In this document: positions 54,390 through 64,000 of the stretch, in pieces | Layout of the letters: each line of letters opens with the position of its first letter | How positions within the stretch are numbered: position 1 is the first letter of the stretch | Source of the DNA: Paraburkholderia kururiensis | GTDB taxonomy: Bacteria > Pseudomonadota > Gammaproteobacteria > Burkholderiales > Burkholderiaceae | Reading direction: 5' to 3' | Assembly: GCF_034424375.1 (NCBI RefSeq) | Contig: NZ_CP139965.1 | Location: 2,666,001 to 2,730,000 of the forward strand | DNA length: 64,000 bases | Program-made: the position numbers and the translations under genes | The notes under the pieces: model-generated | The model's database searches: none | The model's input: only the letters and a program-made list of their open reading frames with translations | Told to the model about the DNA's origin: nothing

Positions 54390-55949
54390 ATGTCCCAGCC
54401 ACAAGCTGCTCACCCGCCGCTCTCCGGCGCGCAACTCGTGATCGGTACGATCGCGGTCTCGCTCGCGGTGTTCATGAACGTGCTCGACACGTCGATCGCG
54501 AACGTCTCGATTCCGTCCATTTCCGGCGACCTCGGTGTGTCCTCCGACCAGGGCACGTGGGTCATCACCTCGTTCGCCGTGGCGAACGCCATTTCGGTGC
54601 CGCTCACCGGCTGGCTCACCGACCGCATCGGTCAGGTGCGCCTTTTCATGGCGTCGATCGTGCTGTTCGTGATCTCGTCATGGATGTGCGGCCTCGCGCC
54701 CACGCTGCCGTTCCTGCTCGCCTCGCGCGTGATCCAGGGCGCCGTGGCCGGTCCGATGATTCCGCTCTCGCAGACGCTCCTGCTCGCCAGCTACCCGCGC
54801 GCGAAGGCGCCCATGGCGCTCTCGATGTGGGCCATGACGACGTTGATCGCGCCCGTGGCCGGCCCGATTCTCGGCGGCTGGATCTCGGACAACATCTCGT
54901 GGCCGTGGATCTTCTACGTGAACATTCCGGTGGGCACGGTGGCGGCACTCGCGACGTGGGCGATCTTCCGCCACCGCGATTCGATCGTGAAGAAGGCGCC
55001 CATCGACATGGTCGGCCTCGCGCTGCTCGTCACATGGGTAGGCTCGCTGCAGGTGATGCTCGACAAGGGCAAGGACCTCGACTGGTTTTCCTCCACGACG
55101 ATCGTCGTGCTTGCGCTCGTCGCCGTGATCGCATTCGCGTTCTTCGTAGTCTGGGAGCTCACCGCCGACCACCCCGTGGTGGACCTCTCGCTCTTCAGCC
55201 TGCGCAACTTCACGGGCGGCACGGTGGCGCTCTCGGTGGGCTACGGGCTCTACTTCGGCAACCTCGTGCTACTGCCGCTGTGGCTGCAGACCGACATCGG
55301 CTACACGGCGACGGACGCCGGCCTCGTGATGGCGCCCGTGGGCCTCTTCGCGATCCTGCTCTCGCCGGTAACAGGCAAGATTTTGCCGCGCACGGACCCG
55401 CGCTACATCGCGACGGCGTCGTTCCTGATCTTCGCGCTGATCTTCTGGATGCGCTCGCTCTACACGACCGGCGTCGACACGTGGTCGCTCACGCTGCCGA
55501 CGCTGATCCAGGGCATCGGCATGGCGGGGTTCTTCATTCCGCTCGTCTCGATCACGCTGTCGGGGTTGCCGGGCCATCGCATTCCGGCGGCGTCGGGCCT
55601 CTCCAACTTCGTGCGGATCATGTGCGGCGGCATCGGCACCTCGATCTTCCAGACGGCCTGGGATCATCGCTCGATCTTTCACCATGCGCAGCTTACCGAA
55701 CAGGCCAATGCGTTCAACCCGACGTTCGACCAGTCGATGCGGCAAATGCAGGCCGCGGGTTTCACCGAGCCGCAGGCGCACGGCCTCTTCAACAACATGG
55801 TGACGCAGCAGGCTGCCCAGCTCGGCGTCAACGACCTGTTTTACGTGTCGGCAGGCATTTTCGTGGCGCTGATCGCACTAATCTGGATCACGCGCCCCGA
55901 ACGCGCGGGCGGCGGGGATGCGGGCGCGGCGGCTTCGGCGGCGCATTGA
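54390..55949 (+). CDS. EmrB-type multidrug pump, DHA2 family MFS
   Basis: This 519-residue, 14-helix drug:H+ antiporter has the DHA2 signatures NVLDTSIANVSIPSISGDL near the N-terminus, LTGWLTDRIGQVRLF (motif A) and RVIQGAVAGPMIPLSQTLLL (motif B/C region). It is the third gene after the OM factor and adaptor, so the set forms a tripartite EmrAB-TolC-like exporter of hydrophobic compounds or fusaric-acid-like toxins; the substrate is inferred. It has no obvious ribosome site and starts just after a stable hairpin. Confidence 0.94.
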   Translation: MSQPQAAHPPLSGAQLVIGTIAVSLAVFMNVLDTSIANVSIPSISGDLGVSSDQGTWVITSFAVANAISVPLTGWLTDRIGQVRLFMASIVLFVISSWMCGLAPTLPFLLASRVIQGAVAGPMIPLSQTLLLASYPRAKAPMALSMWAMTTLIAPVAGPILGGWISDNISWPWIFYVNIPVGTVAALATWAIFRHRDSIVKKAPIDMVGLALLVTWVGSLQVMLDKGKDLDWFSSTTIVVLALVAVIAFAFFVVWELTADHPVVDLSLFSLRNFTGGTVALSVGYGLYFGNLVLLPLWLQTDIGYTATDAGLVMAPVGLFAILLSPVTGKILPRTDPRYIATASFLIFALIFWMRSLYTTGVDTWSLTLPTLIQGIGMAGFFIPLVSITLSGLPGHRIPAASGLSNFVRIMCGGIGTSIFQTAWDHRSIFHHAQLTEQANAFNPTFDQSMRQMQAAGFTEPQAHGLFNNMVTQQAAQLGVNDLFYVSAGIFVALIALIWITRPERAGGGDAGAAASAAH

Positions 55950-55983
55950 ACATCGGGCATTGAGGGCTGCGGCCCAGGTGAAC

Positions 55984-56034
55984 AAAAAAGGCTTTGCTGC
56001 ACTTCGGTATGTGGGCAGCAACGCCTTTTGTTTT
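55984..56034. terminator. Bidirectional terminator between the pump gene and truB
   Basis: AAAAGGC with TTGCTGC on the left and GGCAGCAA with GCCTTTT on the right form a long stem with small mismatches. It is flanked by A-runs on the left and T-runs on the right, so both converging transcripts can end here. Confidence 0.75.
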
Positions 56035-56066
56035 GCCGTTACCTGCGGGCCTTGACGCGTCGGTTC

Positions 56067-57020
56067 CTACGAAGCGGCCGTCACGACGAGACGTTCCGGC
56101 GCCAGCACACCGTCGCGTGCGTTCGCGACACCGAGCAGCCGGCCGTCGTCGCCATATACGCGCACGCGCGATGCCTCCGTGGTGTCGGTAAGGGCATCGT
56201 CGAGCGTCAACTCGTCCAGACGCAACTGCTGGCCGTGCAGAAAACGCTTCGTCGCGACGGCATTGAGATGCACCGCCGCGAACGTGCTGAGCAGCGCATC
56301 CACGGGCTGCAGCCAGGCGTCGCGCGTGGCTTCGGGCGCGTCGGAGAGCGCGTCCAATGTGACCGCGTGCTCGAGCGTCAGCACGCCGACACCCGTGCGG
56401 CGCAGCGCGACCAGATGTGCCCCGCAGCCCAACGCCTCGCCGATATCCTCGGCGAGCGTGCGCACGTACGTGCCCTTGCTGCACGTCACGCGAAACGTCA
56501 CGTCGGGCAGCGCGCACGCGATCAGCTCGAGCGCGTGAATCGTCACGCGCCGGCCCTCACGCTCCACGACCCGCCCTGCCCGCGCGTATTCGTAGAGCGG
56601 CTTGCCGTCGCGCTTGAGCGCCGAATACATCGGTGGCACCTGAACGATCTCGCCGCGAAAGTTCTCTAGCGCGCGCCGCACGTCGGCCTCGTCGCAGTGG
56701 ACATCGCGCGTGGCGATCACCTCGCCTTCGGCATCGCCCGTCGCCGTGCGAATACCGAGACGCATCGTGGCCTCGTAGGTCTTGTCGGCCTCGAGCAGGT
56801 CTTGCGAAAACTTGGTGGCTTCGCCGAAGCACAGCGGCAGCAGGCCCGACGCGAGCGGATCGAGCGTGCCCGTGTGCCCCGCTTTCTTCGCGAGGAAAAG
56901 ACGCTTCGCGCGAATGAGCGCATCGTTGCTGGACAGCCCCACGGGCTTGTCCAGCAGCAGCACGCCATCGAGCGCGCGGCGCGGCAGCTTCGGCCGCGGA
57001 GTTCCGGAAGATGCAGTCAT
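56067..57020 (-). CDS. truB: tRNA pseudouridine-55 synthase
   Basis: This 317-residue TruB has catalytic Asp54 in GHTGTLDPLASGLLPL. The KPVGLSSND start and PPMYSALKRDGKPLYEYAR are also family hallmarks. It modifies U55 in the T-loop of tRNA. It is the last gene of the rimP-nusA-infB-rbfA-truB operon, 11 bases after rbfA. Confidence 0.96.
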   Translation of the reverse strand: MTASSGTPRPKLPRRALDGVLLLDKPVGLSSNDALIRAKRLFLAKKAGHTGTLDPLASGLLPLCFGEATKFSQDLLEADKTYEATMRLGIRTATGDAEGEVIATRDVHCDEADVRRALENFRGEIVQVPPMYSALKRDGKPLYEYARAGRVVEREGRRVTIHALELIACALPDVTFRVTCSKGTYVRTLAEDIGEALGCGAHLVALRRTGVGVLTLEHAVTLDALSDAPEATRDAWLQPVDALLSTFAAVHLNAVATKRFLHGQQLRLDELTLDDALTDTTEASRVRVYGDDGRLLGVANARDGVLAPERLVVTAAS

Positions 57021-57031
57021 GCGTGCGCGGC

Positions 57032-57400
57032 TCAGTCGTCCTTCGCGCGCGTGGCATTCGCCTCGTCGATGAGACGCGACATTTCGACGGCCTGCTCGAT
57101 CGTCTTGTCGTAGAAGAAGTGCAGCGTGGGCACGGTATGGATGTGCAGGCGCTTGAAAAGCAGGTTGTGCAGGTGACCGGCCGCGTGGTTGAGCGCCTGC
57201 CGCGTTTGCTCGGGGTCGCCCGTGAGCGTCGTGAAATAGACTTTCGCGTGCGCGTAGTCCGGCGTGAGTTCAACGCTCTGGATCGTGACGAGACCGACGC
57301 GCGGGTCCTTGACCTCGCGACTCACGAGTTCGGAAAGGTCGCGCTGAATCTGGTCAGCAATCTGTACGTTGCGATTGGGGGAAGTGCGTTTCTTCGCCAT
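57032..57400 (-). CDS. rbfA: 30S ribosome-binding factor A
   Basis: This 122-residue KH-fold ribosome maturation factor is needed for late 16S rRNA processing and cold adaptation. The hallmark stretches are RVGLVTIQSVELTPDYAHAKVYFT and HLHNLLFKRLHIHTVPTLHFFYD. Length is normal. It follows infB after a 130-base spacer with a strong hairpin. Confidence 0.96.
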   Translation of the reverse strand: MAKKRTSPNRNVQIADQIQRDLSELVSREVKDPRVGLVTIQSVELTPDYAHAKVYFTTLTGDPEQTRQALNHAAGHLHNLLFKRLHIHTVPTLHFFYDKTIEQAVEMSRLIDEANATRAKDD

Positions 57401-57429
57401 GGTGAATCCGTAAGCCGTTCATCGGCTGA

Positions 57430-57507
57430 GGGGCGGGCGCGCCTCGTCAGAAAGGCACGGCGCGCGGCGCCCAAAAACAAAGGGCGGAGCCGGCTTGCGC
57501 CCGCCCC
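57430..57507 (-). repeat. Long hairpin between infB and rbfA
   Basis: GGGGCGGGCGC (57430-57440) is perfectly complementary to GCGCCCGCCCC (57497-57507). The enclosed 56 bases contain further GC-rich arms and an A-rich loop. It lacks a T-run for the minus strand and so may be an RNA processing or attenuation element that lowers rbfA-truB expression. Confidence 0.55.
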
Positions 57508-57530
57508 GCCCGGATGCGTAGCGCCTGGTA

Positions 57531-60425
<2,895 letters not shown>

Positions 60426-60548
60426 TCATTCCTCTTGATGCAAGGATCCATTCCTTGCGGTTGACATCGGATCGTGCGGCCCTTCGACATCCGGCCGCGT
60501 CAGGTTCAGTGCTTCATGGTCGGGTCCCGTTCAGGTCCTGGTCATCTT

Positions 60549-62024
60549 TCACTGGAACCAGTGTTCACGTGCTTTCATGATCAACGCCTTGGCGGCGTCC
60601 TCTTCCATTCCTGTCATCTCGACCAGTTCGTCGACTGCCAGCTCCGCGAGGTCGTCGCGCGTATGGATCTGTTGCTCGGCGAGCTTCGCGAGAAGGTCCG
60701 CGTCCATGCCGTCGAGGCTCTTCAGGTCGAGCACGGCGCTCTCCACCTTCTCTTCGTTGGCGATCGCCATCGTGAGAAGCGCGTCGCGTGCGCGGTTGCG
60801 CAGCTCGTGCACCGTGTCCTCGTCGAACGCCTCGATTTCGAGCATCTCGTTGAGCGGCACGTAGGCGATCTCTTCGAGGCTCGTAAAGCCTTCGTCGATC
60901 AGGATGTCGGCGACTTCCTCGTCCACGTCGAGCCGCGCCATGAACAGATCGCGCAGAACCGTACGTTCCTGGTTCTGCTTCTGCGCGGATTCGTCCGGCG
61001 TCATGATGTTGATCTGCCAGCCGGTGAGCTCGCTGGCAAGCCGCACGTTCTGGCCGCTACGGCCAATCGCGACAGCCAGTTCGCTTTCGTCGACGACGAC
61101 GTCCATCGAATGCTTTTCCTCGTCGACGACGATCGACTGGACAGCAGCCGGCGCGAGCGCGCCGATAACGAACTGGGCGGGATCTTCCGACCATAGCACG
61201 ATGTCGACGTTTTCGCCACCGAGCTCATTGCGCACGGCCTGCACACGCGAGCCGCGAATACCGACGCAGGTGCCGATCGGATCGATACGCTTGTCGTACG
61301 CCACGACGCCGATTTTCGCGCGAACGCCGGGATCGCGTGCGGCGGCCTTGATCTCCAGCAGGCCCTGCTCGATCTCCGGCACTTCCATCTCGAAAAGCTT
61401 CACGAGGAATTCGGGCGCCGTGCGCGACAGCTCGATCTGCGGACCACGCGCCGTGCGGTCGACCTTCGCGATCCAGGCGCGCACGCGGTCGCCCACACGC
61501 AGGTTTTCCTTCGGAATCAGCTGGTCGCGGCGCAGCAGCGCTTCGACACGGCCCGACTCGACGATGAAGTTGCCTTTGTCGAGACGCTTGACGGACCCCG
61601 TCATGATGCTTTCGCCGCGCTCGAGGAAGTCGTTCAGGATCTGTTCGCGCTCCGCGTCGCGCACCTTCTGCAGGATCACCTGCTTGGCGGCCTGCGCGCC
61701 GATGCGGCCGAACTCGATGGACGGCACCGGTTCCTCGATGTAGTCGTCCACCTGCGCGTCGGGCTTCTGCTCGCGCGCTTCGAACAGCAGGATTTCCTGG
61801 TCCGGCTCCTGGAGGCCCGCCTCGTCCGGCACGACGCGCCAGCGGCGATACGTCTCGTGCTCGCCGCTTTCCCGGTCGATATGGACGCGGATGTCCGCGT
61901 TTTCGTCGAAGAGTTTCTTCGATGCCGATGCAAGCGCCGCTTCAAGGGCGGCAAAGACCACGTCCTTGTCGACATTCTTCTCGCGTGCCAGCGCATCCAC
62001 CAGCATCAACACTTCGCGACTCAT
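60549..62024 (-). CDS. nusA: Transcription elongation/termination factor NusA
   Basis: This 491-residue NusA has the N-terminal RNA-polymerase-binding domain (MSREVLMLVDALAREKNV), S1 domain (about 135-200), two KH domains (about 230-345: VGIRGSRVQAVRNELGGENVDIV, AIGRSGQNVRLASELTGW) and two C-terminal acidic helix-hairpin repeats. It governs pausing, termination and antitermination. Its ATG overlaps the rimP stop in TAATG. Confidence 0.97.
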   Translation of the reverse strand: MSREVLMLVDALAREKNVDKDVVFAALEAALASASKKLFDENADIRVHIDRESGEHETYRRWRVVPDEAGLQEPDQEILLFEAREQKPDAQVDDYIEEPVPSIEFGRIGAQAAKQVILQKVRDAEREQILNDFLERGESIMTGSVKRLDKGNFIVESGRVEALLRRDQLIPKENLRVGDRVRAWIAKVDRTARGPQIELSRTAPEFLVKLFEMEVPEIEQGLLEIKAAARDPGVRAKIGVVAYDKRIDPIGTCVGIRGSRVQAVRNELGGENVDIVLWSEDPAQFVIGALAPAAVQSIVVDEEKHSMDVVVDESELAVAIGRSGQNVRLASELTGWQINIMTPDESAQKQNQERTVLRDLFMARLDVDEEVADILIDEGFTSLEEIAYVPLNEMLEIEAFDEDTVHELRNRARDALLTMAIANEEKVESAVLDLKSLDGMDADLLAKLAEQQIHTRDDLAELAVDELVEMTGMEEDAAKALIMKAREHWFQ

Positions 62025-62479
62025 TATTTGCGGCTCCTAAAGTCAACTTTGGGCACAAGGCGCGCGCGGTCGATATCCGCGAGCGTGAAATCGAGCATTG
62101 CAGCGCCTTCTTTCCCTTCGAATTCCAGACCGATCGTTTCACCGTCGGGAGCATGCAGGATGCCCCGGTACGATTTCCGTCCGTCCAATGGCTTTTTCAG
62201 CGTGATCACCACTTCGCTTCCCGCGAAGCGTTCGAAGTCCGCCAGCTTCTTGAGCGGGCGGTCGAGACCGGGCGACGAAACCTCGAGCCGTTCGTAGTCG
62301 ATGTTTTCGACCGTCAGGACGTGCTGCAACTGACGCGTGACCTTTTCGCAATCTTCGATCGCAATGCCCTGGGGCTGGTCGATATACACGGTCAGCATGC
62401 CGCGCCCGGTGCGTTCGAGATCGACCAGTTCGTAGCCGAGGCCCGAGACCGTGGTTTCTATCAGTTCCGTCAATTGCAC
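62024..62479 (-). CDS. rimP: Ribosome maturation factor RimP
   Basis: This 151-residue RimP is required for 30S maturation. The start is GTG at 62477-62479, giving VQLTELIETTVSGLGYEL as in other Burkholderiaceae, with GGAG 8 bases upstream. Hallmarks are LEVSSPGLDRPLKKLADFERF and GRKSYRGILHAPDGE. It heads the rimP-nusA-infB-rbfA-truB operon behind a structured leader that includes an intrinsic terminator. Confidence 0.95.
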   Translation of the reverse strand: MQLTELIETTVSGLGYELVDLERTGRGMLTVYIDQPQGIAIEDCEKVTRQLQHVLTVENIDYERLEVSSPGLDRPLKKLADFERFAGSEVVITLKKPLDGRKSYRGILHAPDGETIGLEFEGKEGAAMLDFTLADIDRARLVPKVDFRSRK

Positions 62480-62491
62480 AATGCCCACTCC

Positions 62492-62522
62492 AGATGTTCG
62501 CGCGACAAGCCTGCGAACATCT
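62492..62522 (-). promoter_or_regulatory. Hairpin abutting the rimP Shine-Dalgarno
   Basis: AGATGTTCGC (62492-62501) and GCGAACATCT (62513-62522) form a perfect 10-bp stem. The stem ends directly at the ribosome site GGAG (62488-62491). One arm overlaps CATCTCG (62518-62524), which can instead pair with CGAGATG (62573-62579), so the two structures exclude each other. Confidence 0.55.
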
Positions 62523-62595
62523 CGCGCGGGCTGCGCACCAGGCGGGCGCGCCCGTTCCGTTCCCGCCCGACCCGAGATGCCCAACCGTTTCGACC

Positions 62596-62620
62596 AAAAA
62601 AAAATGGGCTGAACGCCCAT
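62596..62620 (-). terminator. Intrinsic terminator inside the rimP leader (attenuator)
   Basis: On the minus strand ATGGGC, the loop GTTCA and GCCCAT form a 6-bp stem followed by eight or more T residues. It lies downstream of the candidate rimP promoter and also ends any rluB transcript, so it can act as an attenuator of the rimP-nusA-infB operon. A rimP-leader attenuator class has been described in other proteobacteria. Confidence 0.75.
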
Positions 62621-62685
62621 CTTCTTCTAACCGGTGGTCGCACCTGAGCCGCACATCGTGAAACCGCGCGCCCAGCGACTTCGCA

Positions 62686-62714
62686 ATTGTAGCCTTTTTC
62701 CGATATGAACGCAA
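62686..62714 (-). promoter_or_regulatory. Candidate sigma-70 promoter of the rimP-nusA-infB operon
   Basis: On the minus strand TTGCGT (62709-62714) and TACAAT (62686-62691) are separated by 17 bases. The start point would be near 62679, upstream of the intrinsic terminator and 200 bases before rimP. Confidence 0.55.
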
Positions 62715-62805
62715 ACCGGCAAGGCTTCCCGATGCTTGACCATATGGGGCGACACGCCTTGATTCTCAAGGGTTTTCACTTCGAGTTTCGCGCCGCCCCC
62801 GTGCG

Positions 62806-64000
62806 TCAGTGACCGCGAGAGCGGTTGCGCTGCGGTCCGCGCTGTCCACCGCGCTGCCCGCCCGTACCGTTGCTGCCTGAACGGCGGTTGCCGCCGGCAT
62901 TGGCGTTCGGATTGGCTTTCGGGGCGGCTTTGCCCGAGGCGCGCTTGGCCGGAGCCGGCGCCCGGTTGCCGTCGACATCGCGCCCCCCGCGACCGCCTTG
63001 TCCGCCCATGCCGCCGCGACTGCCCGCGTGGCCACCGCGGCCACCGTAACCTTGCCCGGCGTTATTGCCGAAGCCGCCGACACCGCCGCCCATCCCGCCC
63101 GCGCCGCCTCGACGGCCTTGACGCGGCTGGTTGAAGTTGCCGTGCGCGGTCAACACAGGCTCCTTGTGGATGAAGCCCATCGACGTCTCCATCGGGTCCG
63201 GCTGGCGGCGCTCCGGTGCGCCGTTGCGACCACCCTTCTCCTCGACAGGCGCCTTCAGGCCCACCGACGACATCAGGCTGCGCACCTGGTTGTCCTCGAG
63301 TTCCTCCCAACGGCCGCGCTTCAGGCCGCGCGGCAGCGAGATCGGGCCGTGCCGCGTGCGAATGAGCCGGCTCACCATCAGACCGACCGCCTCGAACATG
63401 CGCCGCACCTCGCGGTTACGGCCTTCGGCGAGCGCGACGTGATACCAGTGATTCGTCCCTTCGCCGCCGCCGTCGCGAATACGCAGGAAGTTCGCGGGAC
63501 CATCGTCGAGTTCGACGCCACGCAAGAGTTTCTGACGCGAACCTTCGGTCAGCTCGCCCACCACCCGCACCGCGTACTCACGCTCCACGCTATAACGGGG
63601 ATGCATGAACCGGTTGGCGAGGTCGCCGGAGGTCGTCAGCATCAGCAGACCCTCGGTATTGAAGTCGAGGCGGCCCACTGCGAGCCACTTGGCCGTCTTC
63701 ATGGGCGGCAGCTTGTCGAAGACCGACGCACGGCCTTCGGGGTCGGCATGGCTCACGATCTCGCCCGCGGGCTTGTGGTAGAGCAGCACCCGCGGCGGCT
63801 TGCTTTGCAGCTTGCGCTTGACGGGCTTGCCGTTGATGCGGACCTGGTCGGTCGGCAGGATGCGCTGGCCGATGTGCGCGGGCTCGCCGTTCACCGAAAC
63901 GCGACCGGCGATGATGAGCTCTTCCATCTCGCGGCGCGAGCCCATGCCGGCCTCGGCAAGAACCTTATGGAGCTTGGGTGCGTCGTCGTCCGGGGAGAGC
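62806..64000 (-). CDS. rluB: 23S rRNA pseudouridine synthase RluB (5' end outside window)
   Basis: This RsuA/RluB family pseudouridine synthase modifies the 2605 region of 23S rRNA. The frame is open to the right edge and begins within the N-terminal S4 domain (KLHKVLAEAGMGSRREMEEL), so the true start is beyond 64000. The catalytic Asp is in VGRLDFNTEGLLMLTT, followed by REYAVRV and LAEGRNREVRRMFEAVGL. The last 130 residues are a disordered tail rich in Gly, Arg, Asn and Gln with many RGG/GGRGG units, much longer than in the E. coli enzyme and possibly RNA-binding. Confidence 0.95.
   Translation of the reverse strand, partial: LSPDDDAPKLHKVLAEAGMGSRREMEELIIAGRVSVNGEPAHIGQRILPTDQVRINGKPVKRKLQSKPPRVLLYHKPAGEIVSHADPEGRASVFDKLPPMKTAKWLAVGRLDFNTEGLLMLTTSGDLANRFMHPRYSVEREYAVRVVGELTEGSRQKLLRGVELDDGPANFLRIRDGGGEGTNHWYHVALAEGRNREVRRMFEAVGLMVSRLIRTRHGPISLPRGLKRGRWEELEDNQVRSLMSSVGLKAPVEEKGGRNGAPERRQPDPMETSMGFIHKEPVLTAHGNFNQPRQGRRGGAGGMGGGVGGFGNNAGQGYGGRGGHAGSRGGMGGQGGRGGRDVDGNRAPAPAKRASGKAAPKANPNANAGGNRRSGSNGTGGQRGGQRGPQRNRSRGH

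Larger units (their letters stand above)
62480..62805 (-). other. Structured leader and promoter region of rimP
   Basis: Reading leftward, this region holds in order a sigma-70 promoter (62686-62714), about 60 bases of leader, an intrinsic terminator (62596-62620) and a large GC-rich structure closed by CATCTCG/CGAGATG (62518-62579). Next come a 10-bp hairpin (62492-62522) and the rimP ribosome site. No gene lies here; unlike E. coli there is no metY tRNA. Confidence 0.65.

Noticed and set aside
62480..62805. A tRNA (metY-like) upstream of rimP as in E. coli
   Set aside because: No cloverleaf, T-loop GTTCRANNC or CCA end could be found; only hairpins and a terminator are present.

Overview
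The window looks like a chromosome segment from a Burkholderiaceae bacterium (Paraburkholderia, Caballeronia, Trinickia or Burkholderia type). The DNA is very GC-rich. The rluB / rimP-nusA-infB-rbfA-truB block, the odhA-odhB-lpdA-zapE block and a long C-terminally extended second Hfq are all typical of that family. I see no tRNA, rRNA, insertion sequence, prophage or CRISPR array. Most open frames antisense to the genes below are GC-driven shadows.

Layout. 1-1.7 kb: the first codons of a leftward gene and a carboxylate-type MFS transporter. 1.9-12.6 kb: a PsrA-like TetR regulator and a fatty-acid degradation cluster (fadE, FabG4-type SDR, MaoC hydratase, fadI thiolase, fadD), which encodes every activity of a beta-oxidation cycle without a FadB-type protein, followed by a DUF1571 protein. 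12.6-16.5 kb: an M48 metalloprotease facing a leftward vanillyl-alcohol-oxidase-type flavoprotein, a small Tat-exported protein and a His-rich lipoprotein. 16.8-18.4 kb: a tiny lipoprotein, an ECF sigma factor and its anti-sigma factor. 18.7-20.2 kb: an Hfq paralogue and two small proteins of unknown function.

20.3-34.7 kb: a complete leftward Flp/Tad pilus locus (flp, tadV, tadE, rcpC, rcpA, tadZ, tadA, tadB, tadC, tadD, DUF3613, tadG). It ends with a sigma-54-dependent activator and a DUF2968 protein. Divergent from it, 35.4-40.4 kb: two tandem, mutually homologous, low-complexity lipoproteins and a TpsB/FhaC-type outer-membrane transporter with no recognisable TpsA partner, then a DUF2147 protein. 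A near-consensus sigma-54 promoter (35368-35383) and a perfect 12-bp inverted repeat 160-200 bp upstream of it suggest that an enhancer-binding protein, possibly the one in the Tad locus, drives the lipoprotein genes. This is the most unusual module of the window.

41.2-48.2 kb: zapE and the 2-oxoglutarate dehydrogenase operon. 48.6-50.4 kb: typA. 50.8-55.9 kb: a MarR regulator with an OM factor, EmrA-type adaptor and EmrB-type pump. 56.1-62.5 kb: truB, rbfA, infB, nusA, rimP, read leftward from a leader that contains an intrinsic terminator and two mutually exclusive hairpins. 62.8-64 kb: rluB, running off the right edge.
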